Source: Deltaproteobacteria bacterium (lineage in GTDB: Bacteria; Desulfobacterota; Syntrophobacteria; Syntrophobacterales; Syntrophobacteraceae). Taken from it: DNA of 61,963 nt. The stretch covers positions 1 through 61,963 of the forward strand of contig JAKAJS010000205.1 of NCBI GenBank assembly GCA_021813685.1, given 5' to 3'. Below, in pieces: positions 1 through 8,322 of this stretch; positions within the stretch are counted from its first letter, which is position 1, and each line of letters begins with the position of its first letter. Position numbers and translations under genes: made by a program. The notes under the pieces were generated by a model. The model worked only from the letters and a program-made list of their open reading frames with translations, had not been told where the DNA came from and did no database searches.

Positions 1-516
1 CGTTCGGAGTCAATGCCAGGGCACCTGCGGCAAAATCTTTCAGTCGGTCGGGGTTGCAATCCCTCCCACGATCCGGGAAATTTAAGTTGTCAAAGAGCGA
101 GAATTGTAGTGCCAAAAAACGTGGACGCAGATCTATGTGCCTGAAATAGCTGGATTACGTTCCATGTGCTGTTAAACTTGAGCCAAGGACCGCTGTGAGC
201 CGGCAGGGTTGCAATGTGGGTTACAAAGACGCCGGGGCGAGTTTCCTGTGCCTCTAATATAAAAATCAAGACTATGGCCGCGATTCCGTGTGGAACAATT
301 TCCCCGTGATACAAGGGCTATGCGTTCCTCATGCCTGCGGGTGCGAGATTTTTGAACCAGATGGCCTCAGGATGGCTGGAATGGCAATCGACAAATGAGT
401 AGATTTCATGCATAATTGCATTTCCACTGTGGCGCACGGGCCAAGATCGGCATGAGCAAGGCGCCAGGCAACGCCCATTGTGAATGCATGCTCCTTAAAA
501 AGGAAGGTCATTCAAC
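1..516. other. Left edge region, no assignable gene
   Basis: No convincing complete gene is visible. Plus-strand positions 2-85 are open and end in TAA at 83-85, so the last 27 codons of a gene entering from the left are possible, but this stretch is too short to identify. Two minus-strand ORFs (90-314 and 329-511) have no recognisable motif and look like chance ORFs. The last 20 bases hold the ribosome binding site AAGGAAGG of the next gene. Confidence 0.4.
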
Positions 517-1407
517 ATGAAAGTCGGATTCATCGGACTCGGAAAAATGGGGTCGGGCATGGCGGCAAATCTTTTAAAGGCCGGCCATGAAGTCACCGTC
601 TATAACAGGACGGCCGCCAGGATGGCGCCTCTGGTGGATCAGGGAGCGAAGCGGGCCACCCGGCCGGCCGAGGCCTGCCGGGGTGAGGCGGTGATCACGA
701 TGCTTGCCGACGATAATGCGGTTTCCGCCATGGCTTTCGGGGCCGAAGGCATCATCGGAAATCTTGGAAAAGGCGCAGTCCACATTTCGATGAGCACCAT
801 AAGCGTCGCTCTTTCCGGAAGGCTTGCCGCAGCACACGCGGAAGCCGGGCAGCGCTTTCTTGCCGCCCCCGTATTCGGAAGACCGGACGCAGCGGCTGCG
901 GGAAAGCTCTTCATCGCCTCGGCCGGTTCACCGGACGGTGTTTCGGATTGCATGCCCCTCCTGGAGGCCATGGGGCAAAAGGTCTTCGTTTTTGGAAGCG
1001 AGCCCCCAAAAGCCAACCTGGTAAAACTCAGCGGAAATTTCCTGATCGCCTCGGTGATCGAATCTCTGGGGGAGGCCATGGCGCTTGTCGGAAAAGCCGG
1101 CGTCGATCTTTCCGCCTACGTGGATTTTCTCACCGCGACCCTTTTCGGCGCGCCCGTCTACAACACGTACGGAAAGCTCATTGCCGAGCGAAAATTCGAG
1201 CCCGCCGGTTTTGCCGCTCCCCTGGGCCTCAAGGACATCCGCCTCGCCATGGAAGCCGCCGATTCGCTGCGCGCGCCCATGCCGGTTGCAAGCCTCATTC
1301 ATGACCGTTTTCTGGCCCTGCTTGCCCAGGGAGGAGAAAGTCTCGACTGGTCCGCACTGGGTCAAATGGCGGCAAAAGAGGCCGGAATGGCCGCCCCGGA
1401 AAAATGA
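517..1407 (+). CDS. NAD(P)-dependent 3-hydroxyisobutyrate dehydrogenase-family oxidoreductase
   Basis: A 296-residue cytosolic beta-hydroxyacid dehydrogenase of the 3-hydroxyisobutyrate dehydrogenase/GLYR family. The N-terminal Rossmann motif GLGKMGSGMAANL (residues 7-19) binds the dinucleotide. Arg31 in the YNRT sequence, just after the second beta strand, suggests NADP preference. Lys170 and Asn174 in NLVKLSGN match the family's catalytic Lys and Asn. Length is normal for the family. An AAGGAAGG ribosome site lies 9 bases before the ATG. The substrate cannot be told from sequence: 3-hydroxyisobutyrate, tartronate semialdehyde, glyoxylate or succinic semialdehyde are all possible. It stands alone, 228 bp before the glutamate synthase genes. 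Confidence 0.85.
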   Translation: MKVGFIGLGKMGSGMAANLLKAGHEVTVYNRTAARMAPLVDQGAKRATRPAEACRGEAVITMLADDNAVSAMAFGAEGIIGNLGKGAVHISMSTISVALSGRLAAAHAEAGQRFLAAPVFGRPDAAAAGKLFIASAGSPDGVSDCMPLLEAMGQKVFVFGSEPPKANLVKLSGNFLIASVIESLGEAMALVGKAGVDLSAYVDFLTATLFGAPVYNTYGKLIAERKFEPAGFAAPLGLKDIRLAMEAADSLRAPMPVASLIHDRFLALLAQGGESLDWSALGQMAAKEAGMAAPEK

Positions 1408-1635
1408 GCCGGGGCACGGGGCGAATCGCCTTCGCGCCGAACAAAATATTTCTCTTGGGCTTTTTCGGCAAAAGTCGTTCTGTACTTTTGCCAGGTATAT
1501 GTTATCTATCGTCATTGTCGAATAATCGTATCCCCGGGCGAACAAGCTTTTGAATTTTCCGCTTCGGTCGCGATCGTCTGCCGATTGGCTGCCGGGGTGG
1601 GGGTGTGGATAAAAACAGCAGGAGAATAGAGCCTA

Positions 1636-2769
1636 ATGTGTCGTTTGATCGCGATAACGAGTAGCGAACCTCTGTCGCCCATCGTGGCGATGAGGGCACT
1701 GGATGTTATGCGGGAGGGTCATGACGGCTCGGGGGTCGGCCTCTTTATGAGTGACCTGGGCCGGCCGTTCGAGGAGCTGAAGGGGCTGCCGATTCTTTCG
1801 GGCATCTTTACCAGCGAGGGCATCAAGCGCCTCGATCAGTTCATGATGAATCTCGGGTTTTTGACCAAACACAAGGTCTCGGTGCGCAAATCGAAAAAAG
1901 CGCCCCCTGCGGGCACCCCCAGGCGCGATGCGTATGTCATCCGCGCCTACGAGTATCCGGATTCCTGGGAAAACCTCGATCGGCGGGAAATCGAGTTCCG
2001 CCTCATGATGACGCGGTTGCAGCTGCGGCAGATGGGCGAGGAAAAACAGGACATGATCATCTACAGCTTCTGGCCCGACGTGATCATGATAAAGGAAATC
2101 GGAGATCCTCTCCAGGTGGCCGAATACCTTCAGTTGGACAACGAAGAGCTGCGGGCCAGGGTCATTCTCGCCCAGGGCAGGCAGAACACCAATTATGCGA
2201 TAAACCTCTACGCCTGCCACCCCTTTTTCATCCAGGGCATAGCTTCGATGACCAACGGGGAAAACACGGCCTTTGTGCCCAACCGCGAATACCTCATGTC
2301 GCGAGGGTTCCCGGGCTACATCGGCTATCAGTCCGACTCCGAGGTCTTCACGCATATAGCCCATTACATGGTCAACAGTCTGGGTTTGGGCATCGAGGCG
2401 TATAAGCACATCATCTCTCCGCTCCAGGATGAAGATTTGCAGTCTCACCCGGACGGAGGATTTCTAAAGCAGCTGAAGCAATCCTGCCGCAGGCTCATCA
2501 TCGACGGCCCCAACTGTGTCATCGGACGGCTGCCCGACAACTCCGTCTTTCTCGTCCAGGACCGCAAAAAGCTCCGCCCGGCCGTTGCCGGGGGCCGCAA
2601 GGGCCTGTACGCTATTTCCTCGGAGATGTGCGGCCTGGAGGCCGCCATTCCCAACCGCGACAAAAGCAAAGATTTTCAGCCGATGCATCTTGATACGGTC
2701 ATCATTCCTTCTGACCGCTCGGAGGTCCGGATATGCTCTCAAACGGAACCGTTGTCCCTTCTTCACTAA
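1636..2769 (+). CDS. Glutamate synthase, class II glutamine amidotransferase subunit
   Basis: A 377-residue protein starting MCRLIAI, so Cys2 becomes the N-terminal nucleophile of a class II (Ntn) glutamine amidotransferase. It would hydrolyse glutamine and pass ammonia to the synthase subunit encoded next. It corresponds to the N-terminal domain of bacterial GltB, here a separate gene as in archaeal-type and many deltaproteobacterial glutamate synthases. A run with MREGHDGSGVGLF follows the nucleophile as in this family. Its end overlaps the next gene by 37 bp, which indicates co-transcription and probably coupled translation. The operon context (FMN synthase, then GXGXG/GltD fusion) supports the assignment. 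Confidence 0.88.
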   Translation: MCRLIAITSSEPLSPIVAMRALDVMREGHDGSGVGLFMSDLGRPFEELKGLPILSGIFTSEGIKRLDQFMMNLGFLTKHKVSVRKSKKAPPAGTPRRDAYVIRAYEYPDSWENLDRREIEFRLMMTRLQLRQMGEEKQDMIIYSFWPDVIMIKEIGDPLQVAEYLQLDNEELRARVILAQGRQNTNYAINLYACHPFFIQGIASMTNGENTAFVPNREYLMSRGFPGYIGYQSDSEVFTHIAHYMVNSLGLGIEAYKHIISPLQDEDLQSHPDGGFLKQLKQSCRRLIIDGPNCVIGRLPDNSVFLVQDRKKLRPAVAGGRKGLYAISSEMCGLEAAIPNRDKSKDFQPMHLDTVIIPSDRSEVRICSQTEPLSLLH

Positions 2770-4391
2770 GTGTGAGCGACCTGCAGTGGCAGGTCCGGTG
2801 GGATAAGGAAAAATGCACGTTGTGCGGCCGCTGCTGCGCCGTCTGCCCTGTTCAGGCGATCGAACTCGGCGTGCATAGAAAAAGAATCGTTCAAATCCCC
2901 TCGCTGGCTGAAGTAGGCCCATCGACTCCCTCGTCCAATGTCTACCAGGTCTACCACGGGATCCGGCAAAAGACCGACCCGGCCTACGGGTGCACAGGGT
3001 GCGAGATGTGCAACCTGGTGTGTCCCAACGGCGCCATAGAATCGGTACACGCCGAGGAAATCGACAAGCAGCGCTTCCATATCAACCGGGGCGGCCAGCC
3101 CAGGAGGCGTGGAGGCAGGAGAAACGCACCCGATTCCCGCAACCTGGGGGTGCTCGACCGCATAAAGTTCACGCGCATCTCGATGCTGACCGACCCGGCG
3201 CTCGACGCGGGCCGCCACGAATTCGAGCTGCGCACGCTCCTGGGGCGAGTGCTGCCCCCGGAAGAAAACCTCAGGCTCTACCGTGAAAACGGCTGGATTC
3301 CTCCGGTGCGCGAAATATACCCGCTCATCATCGGCAGCATGTCCTTCGGGGCACTTTCCCCAAACATGTGGGAAGGGCTCCAGATGGGGGTGGCCTATCT
3401 CAATGAAGAACTCGGAATGCCCGTACGGATGGCCACGGGCGAAGGGGGCTGCCCGCCCCGGCTTCTTCGCTCGCGCTTCCTGAAATACACGATCCTGCAG
3501 ATAGCCAGCGGCTATTTCGGCTGGGACGAAATCATTCACGCTCTTCCCGAGATGAAGGAAGACCCCTGCGCGATCGAGATCAAGTACGGCCAGGGCGCAA
3601 AGCCGGGCGACGGCGGCCTGTTGATGTGGTACAAGGTCAACAAGCTCATTGCGGCCATTCGCGGCGTGCCCCCCGGGGTGAGTCTCCCCAGCCCTCCGAC
3701 CCACCAGACGCAGTATTCGATCGAAGAGTCGGTGGCCAAAATGATCCAGTCGATGTACATGGCCTGGGGGTTCCGAGTGCCGGTCTATCCCAAGATTTCC
3801 GGGACCTCGACGGCCCTTGCGGTCTTGAATAACCTCACGCGCAACGCCTACGCCGGAGGACTTGCCATCGACGGGGAAGACGGCGGAACGGGAGCGGCCT
3901 ACACGGTTTCCATGGACCACATGGGCCACCCGATTGCGAGCAACATCCGCGACTGCTACCTCAACCTGGTGAAGCTCGGCAGGCAAAACGAGGTGCCGAT
4001 TTTTGCGGGCGGGGGGATCGGGAAAAACGGCAAGCTCGCGGCCAACGCCGCCTCGCTCATCATGCTCGGGGCAAGCGGCGTGCAGGTCGGAAAATACATG
4101 ATGCAGGCGGCGGCGGGATGCGTCGGCTCGGAGTCCGACCGGTGCAATATCTGCAACATCGGGCTGTGTCCCAAAGGGATCACTTCCCAGGACCCGCGCC
4201 TCTACCGGCGGCTCGATCCCGAGAAGGTGGCCGAACGCGTAGTCGACGTATTTTTGTCCTTCGATACCGAGCTCAAGAAGATCGTCGCCCCCCTGGGACG
4301 TTCGACCTCTCTTCCGATCGGCATGTCCGACGCTCTGGCCATTGACGATAAGGCCGCAGCCGATCGGCTTCAGATAAAATACGTTGTGTGA
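2733..4391 (+). CDS. Glutamate synthase FMN-binding subunit with N-terminal ferredoxin domain
   Basis: A 552-residue protein. The N-terminus carries two [4Fe-4S] motifs, CTLCGRCCAVCP (about residues 28-39) and CTGCEMCNLVCP (about 88-99). The rest is the glutamate synthase FMN/TIM-barrel domain, including the glycine-rich IDGEDGGTGAA segment and a cysteine cluster CNICNIGLCPKG near the C-terminus that holds the 3Fe-4S centre. It makes glutamate from 2-oxoglutarate and the ammonia released by the upstream amidotransferase, with electrons entering through the clusters. The ATG at 2733 is preferred over the in-frame GTG at 2772 because GGAGG lies 7 bases before it. The stop codon TGA (4389-4391) is also the first unit of a 7-bp repeat array. 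Confidence 0.92.
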   Translation: MLSNGTVVPSSLSVSDLQWQVRWDKEKCTLCGRCCAVCPVQAIELGVHRKRIVQIPSLAEVGPSTPSSNVYQVYHGIRQKTDPAYGCTGCEMCNLVCPNGAIESVHAEEIDKQRFHINRGGQPRRRGGRRNAPDSRNLGVLDRIKFTRISMLTDPALDAGRHEFELRTLLGRVLPPEENLRLYRENGWIPPVREIYPLIIGSMSFGALSPNMWEGLQMGVAYLNEELGMPVRMATGEGGCPPRLLRSRFLKYTILQIASGYFGWDEIIHALPEMKEDPCAIEIKYGQGAKPGDGGLLMWYKVNKLIAAIRGVPPGVSLPSPPTHQTQYSIEESVAKMIQSMYMAWGFRVPVYPKISGTSTALAVLNNLTRNAYAGGLAIDGEDGGTGAAYTVSMDHMGHPIASNIRDCYLNLVKLGRQNEVPIFAGGGIGKNGKLAANAASLIMLGASGVQVGKYMMQAAAGCVGSESDRCNICNIGLCPKGITSQDPRLYRRLDPEKVAERVVDVFLSFDTELKKIVAPLGRSTSLPIGMSDALAIDDKAAADRLQIKYVV

Positions 4392-4551
4392 GAGCAGAAG
4401 CGGGCAGCGGGGAGCGGGAAGCAGGAAGAAAAGCCTGGTTTGCTCTCCGCCCCCCTCATCAGATAGAGGAGCATGAAGCATGAAGCAAGGAGCAGGAGGA
4501 AAAGAGCTTTTTTTCATTCCCGCTTCCCGCTTCCTGCTTCCCGCTTCCTCT
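4389..4551 (+). repeat. Stop-anchored 7-bp repeat palindrome (GCGGGAA family)
   Basis: The left arm starts in the stop codon of the FMN subunit and reads in 7-base units: TGAGAGC, AGAAGCG, GGCAGCG, GGGAGCG, GGAAGCA, GGAAGAA. The right arm at about 4515-4551 is built of the complementary units (CCCGCTT, CCCGCTT, CCTGCTT, CCCGCTT), so the transcript could fold into a long stem. A related degenerate block (GCATGAA units) lies between the arms. The right arm ends 9 bases before the GGAG of the next gene, so the structure could affect expression of the downstream glutamate synthase fusion. The same design with other unit sequences occurs after fabG, etfA, gltX and the liv binding protein. Confidence 0.8.
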
Positions 4552-4567
4552 CTTTTGGAGTTTGCAT

Positions 4568-6907
4568 ATGGAACAGCATCAGGGGTCAGTGGTTCGCCTT
4601 TCCGGATTTGAAAACGGCCATCGCATCGAATCGCGCATTCTCGAAGAGAGGGTTCAACAGGCTGTCGAGAAGGGCTCTCGCGTACTGGAAATCGATGCTT
4701 TCGGCCAGCACGGCATCGGAGGAAGGCTGTGGAAGGGCGGAAACCAAAAGCTTCATGTAAAGATTTCCGGGGCTCCCGGACAGCGCGTGGGCTCGATGGG
4801 TTTTCCCAATACCCTGGTCGAAGTCTTTGGCCCGGCTTCCGATGATGTGGGGTGGCTCAACGCCGGGGCCGACATTGTGATCCACGGACATGCCACCAAC
4901 GGCGTGGCCAACGCAATGGCCCAGGGCAGAGTCTATGTGGCCGGAAGCATCGGCGCGCGCGGCATGACCATGACGAAGCACAACCCGCGCTTTTCGCCCC
5001 CCGAACTGTGGGTGCTGGGCTCGGCGGGCGACTATTTCGCCGAATTCATGGCGGGCGGCATTGCGGTAGTTTGCGGACACGAACCGCAGGACCGCGAGAG
5101 CGTGCTGGGATTTCGCCCATGCGTAGGAATGGTTGGCGGAAAGATCTTTTTCCGGGGGCCGCACAAGGGCTACAGCAAAACCGACGCCAGACTTCTTCCG
5201 ATCACCGACGGCGACTGGCAGTGGCTTGCCGAAAATCTCAAGACCTTTCTCGAAGCGATTGATAAATCCGACCTCTACCCAACACTTTGCGACCGGGAGG
5301 AATGGCAGATTCTAAAAGCCCGCGGACCGGCTGAAAAATACTCCAAACCCAGGCGCTCCATCGGGGCTTTCCACCAGGAAGTCTGGGACTCGGAGCTCGG
5401 AAAGGGCGGCCTCATCGGTGACCTCGTCGATTTCGAAAGAACTCCGATCCCCCTTATCACAACCGGATTTCTCCGGCGCTGGCTGCCGGTCTGGGAAAAC
5501 AGGAAGTTCGCCGCACCCTGCGAGGCCAGCTGCCCCACGGGCATACCGGTCCACGAGAGGTGGCGGCTCATTCGGGAAGGGAGGGTCGATGAGGCCGTGG
5601 ACCTGGCTCTTTCCTACACTCCCTTCCCCGCTTCGGTCTGCGGCTATCTGTGCCCCAACCTGTGCATGCAGAACTGTACGAGACAGACCTCCAGAATGAC
5701 TCTGCTCGATATCTCCATGCTCGGGAAAGCCAGCGTCGCCGCAAAGCTTCCGGAATTTCCCCCGCTTAGCGGCAAAAGAATCGCGATCCTGGGAGGCGGT
5801 CCGGCAGGTTTATCGGTTGCCTGGCAGCTGCGCAAGCAGGGGCATGAGGCGGTCGTCTACGATATGCGCCAGGAACTGGGCGGAAAAATCTCAGCGATGA
5901 TCCCGCGCTCCCGCATCCCCGACGAGGTGCTCCAGGCGGAGCTGGCGCGTATCAAGGAAGCCATTCCCCACGTGAGCCTTCGCCAGAGACTGGGGAAGGA
6001 CGACGTCGTGGAATTAAGAGAAGACTTCGACGCCATAGTCATCGCATCGGGGACGCAAAAACCCAGGGTGCTGCCCATTCCGGGGAAGGAAAAACTGATC
6101 CCGGCCCTCGAGTTTCTACAGAAAAGCAAGGCGGGGGAAGCCACGGTCGGAAAGCGGGTTCTGATCATCGGGGCAGGAAACGTCGGCTGCGATGCGGCAA
6201 CCGAAGCCCACCGGCTCGGGGCCGAGGAAATCCTTCTGGTAGATATCCAGGAACCGCTCTCCTTCGGGAAGGAACGAAAGGAAGCCGAGGCCGCGGGCGC
6301 CAAGTTCCGGTGGCCGTGCTTCAGCAAGTCGGTAACCGATAAGGGACTGGAGCTTACCACCGGGGAAGTGATCCCCGCCGATACGATCATCATCTCGGTC
6401 GGCGACCTGCCCGAACTCGACTTTCTGCCCGAAAGCGTCGGGACCGAGCGGGGATTCATCCAGGTAAACGAACATTTTCAGACAAGCGATCCGAAGATTT
6501 TCGCCATAGGCGACACGGTGAAGCTCGGGCTTCTCACCGATGCGATCGGAGCCGGGAGAAAAGCGGCCAAAAAAATCGACGCCATTTTGTCCGGCAGGGA
6601 TTTCGAGGCTTCATCGCGTCCCAGAATCGATTACGGGCGCATAAAGCTCGAGTACTTCGACCCGCGCCTTGCGGGTTTTAGCGGCATCGAGTCGTGCGCC
6701 TCCCAGTGTTCTTCATGCGGGACCTGCCGGGACTGCGGGATATGCGCAACCATCTGCCCCGAATCGGCCATATCGCGGCAAAGCGGCTCGAACGGCGCCG
6801 AGTTCGAAATGGTCGTAGACCCGGAAAAGTGCATCGGCTGCGGCTTTTGCGCCGGCGCCTGCCCCTGCGGCATCTGGAATCTCATCGAAAACGAGCCCAT
6901 CGGCTAG
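4568..6907 (+). CDS. Glutamate synthase GXGXG domain - GltD-like oxidoreductase - ferredoxin fusion
   Basis: A 779-residue multidomain subunit. Residues about 1-250 form the GXGXG beta-helix domain (GADIVIHGHATNGVANAM, then AQGRVYVAGSIGARG), which in ordinary GltB lies at the C-terminus. The middle is a GltD-like NAD(P)H-dependent flavoprotein: an Fe-S entry domain (CEASCPTGIP, CGYLCPNLCMQNC), the FAD motif ILGGGPAGLSVAW and an NAD(P) motif IIGAGNVGCDAA. The C-terminus has two more [4Fe-4S] motifs (CGTCRDCGICATICP, CIGCGFCAGACP). It would carry electrons from NAD(P)H or ferredoxin to the FMN subunit. The ATG at 4568 has GGAG 7 bases upstream; an alternative TTG lies two codons earlier. Confidence 0.9.
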   Translation: MEQHQGSVVRLSGFENGHRIESRILEERVQQAVEKGSRVLEIDAFGQHGIGGRLWKGGNQKLHVKISGAPGQRVGSMGFPNTLVEVFGPASDDVGWLNAGADIVIHGHATNGVANAMAQGRVYVAGSIGARGMTMTKHNPRFSPPELWVLGSAGDYFAEFMAGGIAVVCGHEPQDRESVLGFRPCVGMVGGKIFFRGPHKGYSKTDARLLPITDGDWQWLAENLKTFLEAIDKSDLYPTLCDREEWQILKARGPAEKYSKPRRSIGAFHQEVWDSELGKGGLIGDLVDFERTPIPLITTGFLRRWLPVWENRKFAAPCEASCPTGIPVHERWRLIREGRVDEAVDLALSYTPFPASVCGYLCPNLCMQNCTRQTSRMTLLDISMLGKASVAAKLPEFPPLSGKRIAILGGGPAGLSVAWQLRKQGHEAVVYDMRQELGGKISAMIPRSRIPDEVLQAELARIKEAIPHVSLRQRLGKDDVVELREDFDAIVIASGTQKPRVLPIPGKEKLIPALEFLQKSKAGEATVGKRVLIIGAGNVGCDAATEAHRLGAEEILLVDIQEPLSFGKERKEAEAAGAKFRWPCFSKSVTDKGLELTTGEVIPADTIIISVGDLPELDFLPESVGTERGFIQVNEHFQTSDPKIFAIGDTVKLGLLTDAIGAGRKAAKKIDAILSGRDFEASSRPRIDYGRIKLEYFDPRLAGFSGIESCASQCSSCGTCRDCGICATICPESAISRQSGSNGAEFEMVVDPEKCIGCGFCAGACPCGIWNLIENEPIG

Positions 6908-6982
6908 CGGCGAGCCGCCGCTGCCGGATGGCCTAGCCTGCTGGCGCTGCCATTCGCGGCGGCTGGCGGGCGATGCCGGGTT

Positions 6983-7005
6983 GCCCGTCTGCTTCGCGGG
7001 CGGGC
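6983..7005. repeat. Dispersed 23-bp hairpin, copy 1
   Basis: A short inverted repeat: GCCCGTCTGCTT followed by CGCGGGCGGGC. A second copy with two C/T differences lies at 53340-53362, downstream of rpmF in another intergenic region. It sits in the spacer after the glutamate synthase operon and may be a REP-like hairpin; no open reading frame spans it. Confidence 0.5.
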
Positions 7006-7098
7006 AAATCGAGCTCCGATGAGGCGCGGGGAAAACATTCCACCGCTCTTTTGCCTTTCGCTTCTTCAACGGCTTATCTCCTTTACGTCAACCTCACC

Positions 7099-7140
7099 GC
7101 GCGGGGGCCCCCGGCCCCCGCGCTCTTAAAGTTCTTCTGT
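7099..7140 (+). terminator. GC-rich hairpin, probable terminator
   Basis: A perfect 11-bp stem (7099-7109 with 7113-7123, loop CCC) is followed by the weakly T-rich TCTTAAAGTTCTTCTGTTT. It lies about 190 bp after the glutamate synthase operon with no gene between, so it may end that transcript. The T-tract is poor, so it could instead be another REP-like hairpin; the GCCCCCGCGC half also occurs in the 54-bp repeats at 11174 and 23631. Confidence 0.45.
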
Positions 7141-7234
7141 TTCACCAAACCTTCGAATGGAGGCTACGTTAGTAGCACTTCGCCCCCTCGATCAGCCTGG
7201 GCTCATCGTTCGCCTTCATGTGCCGTTTTCTGTC

Positions 7235-7435
7235 TAATTAGTGTCCATCCGGAAACCCGACCCAAGGCACAGGCTGGATCGGATCTCCCCCCCTTTTGCA
7301 AAGGGGGGCAAGGGGGATTAAAAGAAGTATGCACTCGATTTATTCGGGAAATCCCCCTAAGTCCCCTTTTTCAAAGGGGGACTTGGGGTTCGAATCACCC
7401 GACGTGTTTCAGGGTTTCCGCATGGACACTAATTA
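7235..7435. mobile_element. MITE-like 201-bp element with 24-bp terminal inverted repeats
   Basis: The ends are inverted repeats of 24 bases that differ at one position: left 7235-7258 beginning TAATTAGTGTCCATCC, right 7412-7435 ending GCATGGACACTAATTA. Inside are two more hairpin blocks of the CCCCCCTTTTGCAAAGGGGGG type (about 7287-7320 and 7352-7386). The element has no transposase gene. The TA-rich ends would suit a TA target site, but no clear longer target duplication is visible. It interrupts a non-coding stretch directly in front of a gene remnant. It is most likely a non-autonomous element mobilised in trans; the parent transposon is not in this window. Confidence 0.65.
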
Positions 7436-7656
7436 TGGTGGAACTGCCAGATTCCGAGTCTGGCACGCCATTAACGAATCTGAAGGCGAGTGGGGCGACT
7501 TGTCGACTTCGGTGGCATACGGTGGATGGACGGGGTTACCGATAGAATTGACCAATACCGCATACCAATACTATATAGACGGAAATCTGGTTCACACCGA
7601 TAATAACCGGCAGGTCAGCATTTCAAAGGTTATCATGCAAGCGTACAGCGGGGCCT
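7434..7656 (+). pseudogene. Fragment of a surface/secreted beta-sandwich-like protein
   Basis: About 74 codons in one open frame encode a protein-like stretch rich in W, Y, T and N (for example WHAINESEGEWGDLSTSVAY and IDGNLVHTDNNRQ), resembling lectin- or LamG-like extracellular domains. The family assignment is a guess from composition. There is no start codon or ribosome site of its own: the MITE-like element abuts its 5' side and a minus-strand comM fragment abuts its 3' side. It is therefore called a gene fragment. Confidence 0.4.
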
Positions 7657-7778
7657 TACGACACGGGGGCTGCTGCCCAGAAGCCCCGCGACGCTGTATA
7701 TCTTCGAGGTTTCGAGCGCCTCTTCAAAGCTCAATGGGGGAAGTATTCCGCAGACCCGCTGGACGAGCTTTGGAAAAC
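7652..7778 (-). pseudogene. comM: comM/yifB (Mg-chelatase-like AAA ATPase) fragment
   Basis: Minus-strand translation contains ILPPLSFEEALETSKIYSVA, a signature segment of the YifB/ComM family of MgsA-like AAA+ helicases involved in natural transformation. Only about 40 residues are left; the RPFRSPHH segment that normally follows is lost at the junction with the surface-protein fragment. Upstream it is joined in frame to a vapC-like remnant, so the locus has been assembled by deletions. Confidence 0.65.
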
Positions 7779-7779
7779 C

Positions 7780-7884
7780 GGGGGCATTGGTAATGCTCTT
7801 CCTGTTGGACACAAAGGTGTGTATCAGCAGGTCCATCGCCCCGACGGGATTGCCGAGGCTCTCCAGATGAGCCCTGATGTCGCC
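7780..7884 (-). pseudogene. vapC: vapC (PIN-domain toxin) C-terminal fragment
   Basis: Minus-strand codons give [20 protein letters not shown] followed by a short degenerate tail. This matches the C-terminal PIN-domain region of VapC RNases, where an acidic residue in the GxxDLLI context binds Mg2+. The N-terminal half is deleted and the remnant lies directly behind the truncated vapB. It cannot encode an active toxin. Confidence 0.6.
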
Positions 7885-8000
7885 ATGATGGGAGGCTGGG
7901 TGACTTTTTTGATGTAGACTTCGTCCCCGCTAAACCTGAATTCCTTGGGCAAACGCACCGCCTGGCTACTTCCGTTTCTGAAAGTTTTGGCAGTTTTCAT
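7824..8000 (-). pseudogene. vapB: vapB antitoxin, truncated
   Basis: Starts at ATG 8000 on the minus strand with [20 protein letters not shown], the AbrB/SpoVT DNA-binding fold of VapB antitoxins, intact up to DEVYIKK (about 32 residues). After that the reading frame runs into the vapC remnant in a different frame and stops at 7824. The toxin-binding C-terminus is missing. The vapB-vapC order is kept, with an internal deletion joining the two genes. Confidence 0.65.
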
Positions 8001-8149
8001 CGCTTCGCTAAGCAATATAGATTGTTGCTTTCCATCAAGCCTGATTTATGGGAATCCGGTTGAAGCGCCCTGGATTGCCAAAACCTTGAAACTCATTACC
8101 TTTTTATTTAAGTGGGGTGGAATTTCAAAGACAATAGGGGGGTAGCGCG

Positions 8150-8290
8150 ATGTTTAATTGCTCGAGATGCAGTGAAGAAGATATCGAAAGCGGCATATCG
8201 TCCCAGTGCTCGGCGTGCCGGCTGAGTGAATGTCAGCAATGCCTGGACGATGACGGGACTTGTGTTCCGTGCGGCCGCTCCGACACTTGA
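8150..8290 (+). CDS. 46-residue four-CxxC small protein
   Basis: An intact small ORF starting ATG at 8150 with a GGGGGG run 6 bases upstream and ending TGA at 8288-8290. The product has four CxxC pairs in 46 residues (CSRC, CSAC, CQQC, CVPC), spaced 12, 4 and 6 residues apart, and an acidic linker. The eight cysteines could bind two zinc ions or Fe-S clusters, like a miniature double zinc ribbon. A terminator-like hairpin follows at 8323-8362, which fits a monocistronic unit. I do not recognise the family. The regular cysteine spacing, ribosome site and terminator argue that it is a real gene. Confidence 0.6.
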   Translation: MFNCSRCSEEDIESGISSQCSACRLSECQQCLDDDGTCVPCGRSDT

Positions 8291-8322
8291 TGTAACGCCC
8301 GGGGTGGCAGGGATATAACGGG

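Noticed and set aside
2766-4517. 583-residue minus-strand ORF opposite the glutamate synthase FMN subunit
   Set aside because: Shadow of a GC-rich gene; the plus strand has clear Fe-S and FMN motifs and the minus product has none.
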